From NCBI GenBank assembly GCA_021234155.1, contig JAJEKV010000140.1, forward strand, positions 961,407 to 1,025,406: a DNA stretch of 64,000 nt, written 5' to 3'. This document shows positions 34,153-48,466 of this stretch, one piece after another. The translations under genes were made by a program, and so were the position numbers. This DNA comes from Isoetes taiwanensis. Its lineage: Eukaryota; Streptophyta; Lycopodiopsida; Isoetales; Isoetaceae. Under the pieces are notes generated by a model, which saw only the letters and a program-made list of their open reading frames with translations, searched no databases and was not told the DNA's origin. Each line of letters starts with the position of its first letter. Position 1 is the first letter of the stretch.

Positions 34153-35978
34153 TCTCCACGGCATGGATTATTTTGTTGGTGATTCCATGACATGGATTAT
34201 CTAGGTGGTGATTCCATCGAAAGGGAACGACAAATCGGAATTATTTTTTGTTACTCATTTTTGTAATGTTATATCAGGACATAATCACACAAATTCAATA
34301 ATTGCATTTTTTTCCCTAAAATTCTAAGCACAATATTTTCATACGGAAACTTAAATACATTCAAATTTAAATGAATTCAAATACATTGGCCACTAGAAAT
34401 GGAATTCACTCTAAGATCAGAATCGCCAAATTTTAGAATTCAGGAGTTGCATTCAAGCAATTGCAATGGCAGAGTTCAATTCAAGGCCCATTACTGCTCA
34501 AACTGGTAAGCAAGTGACCATTCTTAGATCAAACTCCTTTGGGTAAATGGAAGGTAGTTTTCCTTTATTGGACACAATTAGAGAATAACATGACTACGAA
34601 TGTGGCTCTCCTAACAGCGACCAATAGTAAAAAAAAGAGGACAAATTATGCCGGGCCTGTGACCTACAGGAGGTCGAAGACGAGGAACATGTATGGAACA
34701 GATGTCCAGCATATGAATCAATAAGAAAGAAATGAGACAATGTAAATTGGAAGATTCCAGTGGAAAAAGCAACAAGAGAGGTAGCCACAGCAGATGACAC
34801 AGCCAAAGCCGTGAAGCAGATTTTAGATGAATACGATAACAGGTACAGAATGCAACAAAGATTGTAGAACACCAACAAAGGGGACGGCACGTCAGCAGTC
34901 CATTGAGGTAGCAATACGGGTATACGGGGGTAGAAGAAAGTGATTTTTTTTTAAATTAAAAATTTGGATTTTTTTTCATCAGTTTTTCATATAGTCGCCC
35001 TAAAAATGTATAAAAATGGCATATCGGGTATTTTGAAGCTGAGCTCACACCTTGTACTCTAATCATAGGAGCTCGGATCAAATGACGTTAATACAATACA
35101 ATACAATAATATAATACTATAACAACAGGCACGATTGCATTGTCGATTTCAGCCCGCCCAAATAATTGGAAGTATTCAAACCCTCTAACTTCGAAAATTA
35201 GGATGCAATTTGATGCTAATATCGATGCTAAAAGAATAGAACACCAAATACCCACAGAATGTTCTAGTGTTGCACAGATCACGCCGCGAACTCTTAACAA
35301 AGCATATCATATAAATTCCACAGTCTTGTGTGTTTTGCTGCTAGAAGACACTCAAAGAAATACAGGGGGCATTGTGCAGGTTGGAGGATTCGAATTTCCA
35401 CCTGGGGCCAAAGCAATCAGACACAAACCTAGGGCCAAAGCAATCAATTGAATTCCAAATTCTTTCGGAAAGAGGTGAAATTGAACTTGCAAAGTGGCTA
35501 TATTGTGGTGCAGGCTCGCACTAGAATCCAAATGCAGCAAAGCTAGATGCGAAGTTTGGAGCCTCCGACATGCCTCCTAAATGCGAGACCAAGATGAAGA
35601 GGCTCCGGTGATTCTTTGCCACGGGGGCCGGATGAAAGGCCAATATTTAGGATGCAATTGAAATGCCGGGAATTGCATAATGAAGTGTCGACCTAGTATT
35701 CACAGAAGTCCACATTTTGCATTTCCAAATTCGGCATGTTGAATGGTGGTGGGATTAAATTGGCGAATATGTCGTAGACACCCAATTGCCCCTTTAAACT
35801 ATTCTCAAGAAAAGCTGAAGGCTGCCAGATGCACAAATACTATTCATAGAAGCCCACATTTTGCATTTGCCAATTCGGCGTGCTCAACAATGGTGGGATT
35901 AAATTGGCGAACATGTCATAGGCACCCTATTGCCCCTCCAAACTATTTCTCAGGAAAAGTCTGAAGGCTGCCAGATGA
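34153..35978 (+). repeat. Large direct duplication, copy 1
   Basis: From GGCATGGATTAT to CTGCCAGATG, this stretch matches 36495-37641 in order at high similarity (shared words GACAAATC, AATTATTTTTTGTTACTC, TGTCGATTTCAGCC, CCCACATTTTGCATTTGCC). Copy 1 has about 530 bp that copy 2 lacks (34606-35135), and its last 141 bp are duplicated in tandem (35697-35837 and 35838-35978). The copies could be LTRs of a small non-coding element with a 0.5-kb interior, but TG...CA ends, primer site and purine tract were not found. Confidence 0.75.
34606..35118 (+). mobile_element. 5'-truncated LINE-like insertion with an (AATAC)n tail
   Basis: This block is absent from the second copy of the duplication. One frame reads LCRACDLQEVEDEEHVWNRC then PAYESIRKK, a C-x2-C...H-x4-C zinc-binding segment with the EDEEH pattern found after non-LTR reverse transcriptases, followed by an A/T-rich tail ending AATACAATACAATACAAT. 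The tail and truncation suggest target-primed insertion. The clade cannot be fixed by eye. Confidence 0.55.
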
Positions 35979-35979
35979 A

Positions 35980-36002
35980 GGAGCGATATTGGAAATCGCT
36001 CC
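35980..36002. repeat. Hairpin at the end of duplication copy 1
   Basis: GGAGCGAT (35980-35987) pairs with ATCGCTCC (35995-36002) around ATTGGAA, immediately after the point where copies 1 and 2 stop matching. Confidence 0.6.
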
Positions 36003-36494
36003 TGCAGGTTTTCAAGCTTGCATTCTTGGAGTGCCTACAAGAAATCAAGATCCACCACCAGGAACCCATCGACAATAGAAATAGATGGGCAATTTGGCAT
36101 AGCTAAAACCAGACAACAAATGTTAGTAAGGCCTCCAAGATTTTGATTAACATAGCAAGCGGAAAGGATCCTTATCGAATGATAATCGCCGGGGAGTAAT
36201 GTCAACAAGTGAGATATTAGCACCAAACAACAGGATCGCAGGGCCTGCAAAGCTTGATGGATGATGGAGTCAAACCACTATGACTGAATACGGAGCTGGT
36301 CCGATGGGTCGGGGACAATATTTTGAGATGGAATCATCCTTAATGGTCTAGATTTAGCCATAGATCATGTATAGGCTATGCAAGGGACATGGCATTCTCG
36401 CATTTGTGCCCATGCCGGTTTTGCAGCGTGCCCTATCAGAACGACCATCAATGCCTGCAGCTACCCAAGGCTTGGGCAATAATTACCTCGGTTA
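36003..36494. other. Spacer between the two duplication copies
   Basis: About 0.5 kb of unassigned DNA. The frame 36367-36552 has no recognisable domain. Confidence 0.35.
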
Positions 36495-37641
36495 TTCCAC
36501 AGCATGGATTATCTCATTGATGATTCCATGGCATGGATTATCTAGGTGGTGATTCCACCAAAAGGAGCGACAAATCAGAATTATTTTTTGTTACTCATTT
36601 TTGTAATGTTATACCAGGGATAATCGCACAAATTTGATAATTGCATTTTTTTCTCTAATTCTAAGCGCAAGAAATGCGGAAATTTAAATACATTACAATT
36701 AAAATGAATTCAAATACATTGGTCATTGGAAAGGGGATTCACTCTAAGATCAGAACCGCCAAAGCTTGAAATTCAGGAGTTGCATTCAAGCAATTGCAAT
36801 GAGAGTTCAATTCAAGGCCCATTGCGACTCAAATTGGTCAACAAGTGACCACTCTCAGACCAAACTCCTTCGAGTAAATGGAAGGTAGTTTTCCTTTGTT
36901 GCACGCAATTAGAGAATAGCATGACTATGAATGTGGCCCTCATGTTGTCGATTTCAGCCCCGTCCAAATCAATTGGAAGTATTCAAAACCTGTAACATTG
37001 AAAATTAGGATGCAATTCGATGCTAATGCCAATGCTAAAAGAACAGAATACCAAATACCCACAGAATGTTCTAGTGTTGCACAGATCATGCAAGAACTCG
37101 TGACAAACCATATCATGTAAATTCCATAGTTTTGTGTGTTTCCTATTGGGAGATACTCAAAGAAATACAGGGGGAATTGTGCAGACTGTAGGATTCGATT
37201 TCCACCTTTTCATTGTATTAGACACAAACCTGGGGCTAAAGCAATCAATTGAATGCCAAATTCTTTTGGAAAGAGGTGAAATTGAACTTACAAGTGGCGA
37301 AACAACGTATGTTGTGGTGCAGGCTCGCACTGGAATCCAAATGCAGCAAAGCTAGATGCGGAGTTTTGAGCCTCCAGCATGCCTCCTCATTTGAGACCAA
37401 GATGAATGGGCTCTAGTGATTGCTGCCACAGGACAGGTGGAAGGCCAATATTTAGGATGCAATTGAAATGCCAGGAATTGCGTAATGAAAGGTTCCCTAC
37501 TATTCACGAAAGCCCACATTTTGCATTTGCCAATTTGGCATGCTGAACGGTGGTGGGATTAAATTGGTGAACGTGTTGTAGGCATCCAATTGCCCCTCCA
37601 AACTATTTCTCAAGAAAAGCCTGAAGGCTGCCAGATGCACA
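36495..37641 (+). repeat. Large direct duplication, copy 2
   Basis: Second copy of the 34153-35978 segment, without the LINE-like insertion and with one copy of the 141-bp terminal unit. Confidence 0.75.
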
Positions 37642-38626
37642 AATATGTGCTTTCCTCTTCAGATGAGGCTCTAGGATCAGGAAGATCCATTGTCTGGATC
37701 GCATCGCGCAAGCCCTGAATGTAGTTGGAAGTTTCGAAGATAATATTATACAGAGCTATGCAATCCTTTTGTTTTTTTGGACCCTTACTTTTTTCTGAAG
37801 TTTTCAGCAAGTTCCTAATTGGAAGCTTGCTCCTAGTGTTGGAAAGGGGGGGAAGAACATTCTTCTTTGGCCTAGGCAATCTCTTCAAAGCTATTATGGT
37901 CAACCTGTGCCTGCACTCTTGCCAAGAAAGTTCAGACCTCATTTCTTCTAGTACTAGATTAAACCTCTTGACAATCTTATTTCTAATAGCTGCCCTTTTT
38001 CGAACTTACTTCTCAATGCTCCATCTAATCTCAACCTGTTGTTTAACGCAAAGCTCCCTATCAAAGCTATTATGGTTGACCTGTTCTTGCTCTCTTGCCA
38101 AGGAATTTTTAGCTCTCATTTCTTCCAGTATCAGACCAAAACTCTTGACAATGTTATTTCCAATAGCTGTCCTTTTCTGATCCTTCAAAGTTTCCTCAAT
38201 ACTTCACATAATCTCAACTTATTGTTTAACCCAAATCTTCCTATTTGCCGGGTTCAAAACCATGGTCCATTAATCACAGCTTCTGCTCTTCGCTTGGCCC
38301 TTACCAAAATTCGTCTCAAGTTTTGCTGCTACAAGTAGTCCTCGTCTTGCTCCGCTCCAGCCTTATCTACTCAAAATTTCCTCTTCTCCGAGCCAATTCT
38401 GGAGCCCTATCCCATTTTTTGGAGTAACTACTCCCATAATTGCCAAAGTAGCAGTACGATTGTCCATCTTCCTGATCAAAAATGCCAATTGAGGTTTTTT
38501 CCCATGTTGTCGCAAGCATTCTTCCAAGGAGCGTTTTCCAGACATCCTGGTAGTAATTGATCTCCACCTCGAAGCTACCTTCTTCTTCTTTGCACGCTTC
38601 TTTTTCTTTGCTAGCTTCCGATTCAA
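37610..38626 (-). pseudogene. Unidentified coding-like region with in-frame 177-bp tandem duplication
   Basis: Minus-strand frames run from MNRKLAKKKKRAKKKK (38626) through SRWRSITTRMSGKRSLEECL to a pair of related segments: KRTAIGNNIVKSFGLILEEM (copy B, 38061-38237) and RAAIRNKIVKRFNLVLEEM (copy A, 37884-38060), and then NTRSKLPIRNLLKTSEKS and DAIQTMDLPDPR, ending at 37610. The duplicated DNA is 177 bp, i.e. 59 codons, and both copies keep similar amino acids, with stop codons between some frames. Sequence is Lys/Glu-rich and probably helical. The family is not recognised. It may be a retroelement gag or a decayed host gene. Confidence 0.4.
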
Positions 38627-39972
38627 CTGGCAGGGAGTTCTTAGCTACAGAGTTATCCCCTCAAATATTAGTGAACAGCTGAGAAGCCCGACCAACACAC
38701 TTCGCTTGAACAGATGCAAATTCATTGATACTTGGATTTGGACTACAAGAGAAGGGGCCAATTAGTGTCACTTATTGTGTCAATTTTTGGCCTAGAATTG
38801 CAGCTCAATTTATTTCAACAGCTGACACTATGGGTGAATTGTAAAAGAGCAAGAAATTCCTATATTAGAAAAGCCAATTTCGAAAAGCAAAAGGAGAGTG
38901 GAAAAAAAAAGGGGGCGAAAAAATTGGAAAGGCAATGGTGGGCGGCGGGAAGATCAAGAGGGAAGGAAGCTGAATGTTGTAAGCTTCTCTGTTTTCTTCA
39001 AGCGGCATGCACCTTCAGTAGCGGCATGCACCTTCAGTCCAATCAAATTCATTATGTAATCAAATTAGCGACTTTGAGATGGATGGGGCATTTCATTGCA
39101 TAATCCTGAGTCGTGAATGCAGCAGGAGAAGAGTTTGATGATCTAATTCAGAATATTGAGCTTTAATTTAAGGGAGTATTGGCTGCAAAATCGTGGATAA
39201 AGATCTGATACAATTTTGGGCAGCTTGAAGGACTGTAATTCTGAGGCATTGTGCTAGAAAAAGTGAGTAGACGAGTTTTTTTGCATCTGATCTTCTTCTC
39301 AAGCATCTTTTCACGGCATTATATTGTTCTGACAGGGACAAAAAGTTCAAGAAATTTGTGCATGGCATTTGGTTCATAACAGGTTAGTGCTTGCTTCCAA
39401 TTTTTTTGCTTGCATTCTTTATTGTCTGATACATGGTCAACAAATTTTACAGCTTGAATTCACAAACATGATTTATATTCTATTTACATTCTGGCATCAA
39501 TTGTCTTGATATTCAGAGGCAAAGGTAAGCTCCTGCTTTATAAAATCTTTATTTCTCTTTGCTATGAAAAATACTGTATTAATTGATGAAGTTGATTGGT
39601 CATCTATTTACAAGGAATGGATGAATGCAAAGGAGAGACCGTATTGGGGAATTGTAGAAAGTTGTTTGGTATTTGATCTAAAAGTTAACTTTACCTTGTC
39701 TTGTTTAGTACTCTAATCTTTTTGAACTCATGCATATAAGCTTTGTTTTCTATAAATTGTGCTTTGATAGATAGATGTTATTTTATTATGAATTTTGTGG
39801 TAAATAAGGGCGGTTTACATTGTGCCATGGAATAAAAAATGCGATAAAAGTTTAACCTTCCCAAAAAGGGCAACTCAAAATATGCCGAAAACAAAGTAGG
39901 GTCTACCCTTATAAGTTGAACCATGTATGGGAATGAGCTTAAGAATTATTTATATACAAACCAAGGTTTCTC
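38627..39972. other. Intergenic; short duplication at 39001-39038
   Basis: Contains two direct copies of AGCGGCATGCACCTTCAGT (39001-39038). The plus frame 38732-39103 is basic in the middle but unassigned. The rest is AT-rich with no gene seen. Confidence 0.35.
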
Positions 39973-40548
39973 ATGTTATATATGCTCCTAGGTGGATATA
40001 CCCCCTCCCCCAGGCCCGCAATGCTACCTGCGTACCCACTTGCCCATGAAAAGCGGAGACTCATTGCCTCCATTCGCACGCGAGGGGCACATCATCTTGA
40101 ATTGAGGCAGGCGGATGGATTGGTGAGCCACGCCGGGGGCAGGCTCTCATCAATCTTTGCCAAATGGGAGTCATTGAGGATGAATCTCATACCCTTCAAA
40201 GTTGCCCGGACATATGATCAAATTCGGACCGCTATCTTTGAGTTGGTGGGGCTGGCGGCCGTTACATGTGACATTGAGCCACGGCATGCATGCGGTCTTT
40301 GGGATCATACCTTCCGAGGAGGTTATGGACATGCGAGATCGGCTATGTCCTCGGGCACACACTTGACATGTATATATACCTTGATGTATACTTACAATTT
40401 GGCAAAGCATTCATATTCGCCACGGTTTTCCCTCGAAAAACCCGCCGAGCGCGGGGTTTTAACCGGACGGCAATAAGTTTCTTTGCGGCTCCTTGTGGGT
40501 CCCATAGGCGATAGGCCTCGATGGACGATAAAAATCATTCTCATTCTC
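39973..40548 (+). mobile_element. LINE-like 3' end with (CATTCT)n tail
   Basis: GC-rich relative to its surroundings. One frame has RTRGAHHLELRQADGL; the neighbouring frame has MGVIEDESHTLQSCP, together resembling the C-terminal zinc-binding segment (GxHHLE...C-x2-C...EDExH...CP) seen at 34640-34720. The frames are shifted relative to each other, so the copy is dead. It ends GACGATAAAAATCATTCTCA with a short CATTCT repeat. A second tail of the same style, GAACGATAAAATCAATTCAA, lies at about 40993-41020. Confidence 0.45.
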
Positions 40549-41856
40549 ATTCCCACAAAAAAGGGCAAATAAATATTTAAGATCCCTTAGTGGTTTTTGG
40601 TTTTCTATAGTAAGTTACACACATATCAGATGCCAAGCTTGTGTGGTTATGAGATAGAAGCTAGATCCTTGCTATTTGCGTATAAATTATTTCTTCATGG
40701 TGGTCGTATGAGCCCCCTCCAGGGACTAACATGGGAGATGTGCATATAGAAGGGTTGCGACTTTCTTATATTGTTCACTGTAGTGTTGTCAAGTACGTTT
40801 AGGACGGTACAAGTATTATACAAACTTAACGTATTATACCGTATGCATACCTCTCATTTAAAAAGTACTTTAAATACATTTTTTGGAATTATAAAATACT
40901 TATTAAATACATAAAATACGTACTTTACGTATAGTACGTTAAGTACTTCCAGTAATTTTTTAGAACTATTATTTCTTGCCGATTGGTCTCCGTGAACGAT
41001 AAAATCAATTCAATTCAATCCAATTATAGTATGAACTTCCAATCTTTTAAAGAAAGCACATTGTTGAGTCGTCTCAGGTCCTAGAACATGGCACGAAAAG
41101 GTTTTTAGATGACAAGAAAATAAGCTTTTATCGCCATTTCCAATCCTAAATGCAACTTGACGGTACTTTGGACCTAGATTGTGTGACAATTCTCCAACGT
41201 GCTTCTATTCTACAAAGGACAATGGTCTTAAGGTAGCCAATAGTGGATGATCCATACGAAGGCCGAAAAAAAAAAGCAAAATTAAGGAAGAAGAAAGACC
41301 CTCAATATAATGCGTCACAAGAAATACTTATTACATTGTATAATTCCTTTCATGAGATTGTAACTTCAAAATGCTTTAAAGCCAAAAGTCTATTTTTCAG
41401 TTGAAGTAAGACAATCAGCTAACCATGATAGTGCACTGAAAAGTTTCTTAGATTGATTACAAATTCATGCTTCGTTATTTTCAGTATCGAAATGCTGATT
41501 TATCTTTATGTTTAGTGCCATGTGCTATGACTATTATCCAGATTTCATATTATCTTCATAATGAGTAATGAAAGAAGATCGAGCTTGTATGCACAAAATG
41601 CCGAGAGAAGTTCCTCCTTCAATAAATGACTTTTTGATATCATGGGACTTTCCCCTTGGATTAAATGTGTTCTTAATATACTTGCTGTTCACTTCATAAC
41701 AGTCTCTTATTTTTTATAAATTGTGATGTAAGGGCAACTTATGACTTTATGAAGTGACTCTGTGTTTTTGATAGTTTAACTTTGAAATCTGAAACCTTGT
41801 TAGTTATAGCTACTTATAACAATTTGGATTGGGCTAGAGTAGAAACTTCTTAGATA
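40549..41856. other. Intergenic downstream of the protease gene
   Basis: No gene seen. From 40790 to 40970 words such as GTACGT, TACTT and AAATAC recur in palindromic combinations. Confidence 0.35.
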
Positions 41857-43247
<1,391 letters not shown>

Positions 43248-44191
43248 GGTGAATGAATTGAAGCAAAATATATATTAAAATTCCAAAGATGAGGAACCAA
43301 TATGATAAATACTATAACAAGTTGAATAAGGATATACAGAATTGCAGAAATAAGCAGTAGAACTAGTTCAACAAGGACACAAATGCAAAACAGAAGTTAG
43401 AAGATGGACAAAATTGCAGAGATGAAGAGCCAATATGTGAACACTGGAACTTTCTCCTCATAAACATTTACCTGTGTGCATCAAAATTATGTACCTCTGA
43501 TTATCGACGCTGTTGCATATGGCAATGTCCCACATCTCACGCGCAATATGCTAGTATGTGGGGGCCCTGAAAAACTTAAGCTTTTGAAACAAGTTACGTA
43601 CAGCAACGAGAATATATCTATATTAAAAAACAATGCTTCCAGCCATGGCATGCCAGTTTACTCTTTCGTTTCTTGGATCCATTCATTTGTTGTAACATGT
43701 GTAGTTTTGGACGTAGTGCATGGTTCTTGCAGACATATATTCTTGGCTTCTTACCTAAATCATGTGGATTTCCTGTTGATCTTGCCTTCCCATGTAGCCT
43801 TCCGCACTTGTATACTATTTAGAAGGCTCGGGATGCTGCAACTGAGTGATAACTCATTAAATTAGCATAATCTGTAATCATAGTGCCACTTCTCATAAAC
43901 TGGAGAATAATTTGACATATGGCAGGCAAATATTTTCCCTCGAAACTCTGCATGCATAATAACAGCATGCATGTTGGGAGCACTCTGATCTGAACGCATG
44001 TTCTGGAAGACTTTCAGCTGTCTCACAAATCAGCTTGCAAAACGTGTCATTTTTTCCACTACATTTTCATCCGCCGTTTTGCCCAAACCTATGTGTTTTT
44101 AGGAAACCCTATTGCAGTATATGCCAGCCAGTATATTCCCAAATATTCGCAGTAATGTTGCAGGCTCGTGGTAGAAGGCTGTATATATCAT
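43248..44191. other. 5' flank of the protease gene
   Basis: AT-rich. TATATA at 43269-43276 is only about 22 nt from the ATG, too close for a TATA box of this start; a TATAG-like word near 43312 is an alternative. The plus frame 43476-43865 is not supported as a gene. Confidence 0.3.
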
Positions 44192-44667
44192 CTGGGATGT
44201 GGTTATTTCGGACACGGATGTGGTTAATCCGGACACCCATTATCAGCCACGAAGGATTGTGCAGTTTGAAGCCCCAAACCAACTGTTTTTTGCCCATCTT
44301 TTGATCGATTCGGATTTGTTTCACTTCAAGTTTCTTGTTCTCTTCATCAATTTAGCATAAAAGGGGCACACAAAACGATTGGCATGCTTTTTAAAGCCAA
44401 TTAGACTGCCATGGAGCAGCAAGAGCAATCCGATCAAAATTTCTGCCCCAGAGCACAATTCTATACTTGGTTTTTTGTATGAATTAACCACTTTTTGTCT
44501 GAATTAACACTTCACTGATAACAAATGTCTGGATTAATCACCTTGGCTGATACCGAATGTCTGGATTAACCACCCTGGCTGATACCGGATGTCCAAAGTA
44601 ACCAACCTGGCTGATATCAAATGGCTGGATTAACGATTCGCCCATGTCCAAATTAACCACATCCCAG
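44192..44667. mobile_element. Foldback element with tandem subterminal repeats
   Basis: 476 bp with ends CTGGGATGTGGTTA and TAACCACATCCCAG. The left arm has two units of GGATGTGGTTAATCCGGACA type; the right arm has four 32-bp units of TGTCTGGATTAACCACC plus CTGGCTGATACC (about 44518-44650) in inverse orientation. The interior has no transposase. Tandem subterminal repeats of this kind usually serve as transposase-binding sites. Target duplication not identified. Confidence 0.65.
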
Positions 44668-47600
44668 GAGTTTCGCCGTGGCGACTGTTACCAGCGAAGA
44701 TAAAGAGTCATCCGACAGGGATTAGATAGTTTTGCATTTAGAAGGGAGAACGGAGAAACTGGAAATGTTGTAAGCAATGGGCGATGGGGGCTAGAGATTG
44801 ACAAAAGATCTTTTGCAGGAGGAGGATGGGGATTATTGTTTTATCTTCTATCCAGGGTTTCCCTTAAGGGGCGAATATTCGTAAATATGCTATATTTAAA
44901 TGTTTTTAAGACCATTACCACGAATGCTAAGGAGGTTTAAATAATTTTCTAATATTAGCCAACGTTTCGACGGTGGCTGCTCCCGTCCAACTCGAGCTCG
45001 CCTAGGCGACGATAACGGTGGCTGGGCTATTCGCCTAGATCTCTATTTAAAGTTTAGGGATTTTAGAATGATTCGGCTCTTACCAATAGTAGGGATCATT
45101 GCATTCGGATCATTCGCCTCAGCAACATATCTGGCTAAACAGTGGACACATCCAAAAGTTCTATCAATATCTTCGCTAATCGTTTAGATCTATTTGAACT
45201 TGCTGGAAGCCAAAGTTTGGCCTCAACAACAAATCTGGATATTGTTTTCTGTAAGAAATAGGTTGAGCTTGCTCAATTTGTGAATTAACATACTTTGCTT
45301 AATTTTCCACGACCCTTTTTTAAATCGCAAACCCTAAAGATTTGACAAGCAAGTTCTCATTGCTCACATTGGTGGCTCTTCTCTTTATTTAATGGCTACA
45401 TTTAAGGGTTTGAGTGATCTTCTTTAAGTTGTTTTGTATTTCCTTTTCTATGTCAAATGTCCATCTCAAACTTGTACTGGAAAGCAAAGTGCATTAACTT
45501 TGATACACGTTCTAAATCGTTTGCTTAACATATACCTTGATTTGGCATGTGCTCATGTTATTTTAATATGAAAGATGTTTTTAATTTAAGCCCAAATATA
45601 TGATTATGAACATAGTCAAATTATAGTGCAACTTTCCTTTTTGAAGGCTAGTACATTTATGTATTTCCGATATATGGTGGAGATTGTACTATTTGTTTCG
45701 ACGTTTGCACTATTTGTACAGAAAGCCAATCCTACACTAGCGAAAGCATTGGACAAGATCCTGGTAAGGATTACTGCATATGTGAGTATTCACCAGTGCA
45801 GTTTAAGGGTCGGGACAAATACATTCCTGCTGGGATAAATACATTTAAGGGGATCTCACTGCAACAATTCTGAAATAGGCGTGTTGAAGCTTGTAAAGCT
45901 CATTCCTCTGAAATGTTATTTTTATTTTAATGCAACATACTTCACTGATCATTGTTTAAGATTCTTCAATACCATGATTTTAGGATGCCCGAGCTTGTTG
46001 CCTTGAGGGGATTACCACCAGTGATTTGTTCCTTCTTTGATGTCCGATGTATTTCTAATCAGCATGCTGTTTAAAGGGATTTGGGGGTTAAGGGCCATTT
46101 TCTGGTGCCTTACCATCCTGAGAGACAACAAACACTGAAAAGAGAATCTATATAACTTAATGATGATCTCAACATGCACATTCTGCTGTCACTATATTTC
46201 ATCAGACTTCGTAGTTCAATACAGATTTCCTTGGCTTCTTCTATACACCTAATACATCATTGATTGTAATTTGTGCTGATTTAGCATTTGACTTCATATA
46301 TGTGTGTGAGAGCTTGTAGAGCGTGAAACTTGAAGACATCCATCACTTGGCAACTTGTAGAAGACACATTGATATGAAGAACCAAAGATGGACACCATTT
46401 TAGCATCATATAGACATTTCTTGAAGGACATTCGATCATATAAGCATCTTGAACAAGTGAAGTCAAGGTTGGAGACACCAAAGTGAAAATTTGGAAGACC
46501 ACTCGAAAATCAATGGTACTTTGCATGATTCATGCCTTTGCCATGATGTTACATCTTAAGGCATGATTTGCTATTTCCCAAGGCTTTACTGCCATCATTT
46601 CACCAAAAAACAATCATCTCTTATACATCATTTTCTCCCCTTTCATACACCATTGCCATTTGTCGAGACCAAAGTTAGCAAGACTGTTTTTCCTAGTCAA
46701 AAGTACACCATTCATCCATCACATATCAAAAATTTCCAAAATTCCATCCAATTTAGCCATTTCTAAAGTCCAAAACCATATTCTCTCTCCAAAAAAACAA
46801 AGATAGAGAGAGAAAGTACACCTTTGACGTAACATTCCTATAAAAGGCAAAAGGTTGGCCTAAAAATCTCAAAATCCAAGCACTATTGTGCATACATGTG
46901 AAAGGTTCATGTCACTCCCACATCATTACCACGTCACAAAAAGTTTTTGACTAGGAGAAACTTTGTTTGCTAATTTTCTTGCCACATCACCACCCTCACA
47001 TTGTCGTGTCACCCTTTGCTTGCCAAGTCATCACCTTTGTTGCCAAATCACCCATCCCTAGGTATTCTTGCCCTAAAAACAAAAAAAAAACTTATAATCC
47101 AAATTTTCTTATTCCAAAAAGTAATGGGCTTTGAAAAAATTGAATTTGGCCAAATTTAGACCCCCAAAGTCGATTTCTTGAGTGCGTGCAGAAATAGAAA
47201 ATGACAAAACTAGCACATCTACTCCAAGCCTACTACACCTAGTTTCCTCTTATCCCTCTCTGCCACAACTCATTTTAGAAAAAAGCATTCAAGAAACATC
47301 ATCAAAAAACTCAAAAATCTTAACTTCTAAATCATTGTTGCAATGCGTGAGTCTGTCAGTCGGAGATCGATTTTTGAGGTGACATTTGCATATTTCTTGT
47401 TGAGGGAACCTGATGCATTATGCTTGCAAGCATGTCAGAGATAGCTCTAGGTGTCAGAATTGAAAAAATATCTCATTTGCTCATTCTGCAAAAATCTAAA
47501 TTCTGTCAGGAACATTGACTTTATTTTGACTTCGTCAAATTGTCAAAATTGAACGAGTTCTGCATATGTTTTGGGGCTAGACTTTTGGTCATAGATTCTT

Positions 47601-48465
47601 TGCATTTTAGAGCACTTGCTTGAATTGAAATGGCATCACAATTCAAGATTGTTTGTGCGTGGCATAAGTTTTGCTGAAAGTGCCTTTTCTTGGTTTTGGG
47701 AAATCTGAAAATTGAGTTCTTTGCATTATTTTGGCACGTTTCTTGCATAGTTTGTTGTCTTAAGCAATTTGGAGGTTCTAAACTACTGAGATTGAAGGTT
47801 TGCCAGGAACACCTTCAATAGCCATATGCTCATCCTTGACATGCAACAGGTTGTACCATATATATATGTCACCACAACCTCATGACATGTACACATAGCC
47901 TTTCGTGGCGCAGACTAGTTTTCTGGACTTCTCTTCACTGACATGGCACATTACTTTGACATGGGGATTTTGACTTTCATACTATGCTGGATATTTTTGC
48001 AAGGGAAAATGCAGGTGTAGCACGTATAAGACATGAAACATGCTAGGTTATTTCTAGCTGAGCCCTACCATGAACATGGAGCTTGGCCCATTGACACTAA
48101 TCTATTAACATTATTTCAAATTGTAATATTCTCTAATCTTGTTTTTCAGTCTGCCATGGTCCATTGATTTCTCACTTGAATTTGGCTTGGATCTAATTTT
48201 GCATTAATTCAGTAAGAGAGTGACCTACATGGCATTATGTTGACCTACACATAAGACATCATGCTAGCTAGGTTATTCTTGCTAAGCCTGACCATGAACT
48301 GGAATTTGGAATTCATCCCAAAAGGATTTTCTGACAACTAACATTTGCAAGGAAAATAATGGACCCATTGTTTTCCCTTGTACTATTTAGAATGAACATG
48401 AAGCATGGCACATGTAGAAGTTAAATAGCAAAATAGCATGTCATTAGACCTTAAGGTGCATCATG
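44668..48465. other. Long intergenic stretch, no gene recognised
   Basis: About 3.8 kb. GC-richer palindromic words occur near 44990-45030 (GCTCGCCTAGGCGA). Near 46900-47060 there are recurring CACATCA/CCAAGTCATCACC words. At 48020-48090 and 48240-48300 two diverged copies share AAGACAT, ATGCTAG and CATGAAC. Frames at 45626-45838, 46281-46526 and 47521-47748 have no supported function. Confidence 0.35.
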
Positions 48466-48466
48466 T

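Noticed and set aside
34153-37641. Calling the large direct repeats LTRs
   Set aside because: Copy ends are not TG...CA, and no primer site or purine tract was found; kept as a duplication.
43269-43276. TATATATT as TATA box of the protease gene
   Set aside because: Only about 22 nt before the start codon, which would place transcription start inside the coding region.
43476-43865. 129-codon plus ORF with PLIIDAVAYGNVPHL, faintly like a SET-domain segment
   Set aside because: Only a few residues agree and the Asn-His-Ser motif that should follow is absent.
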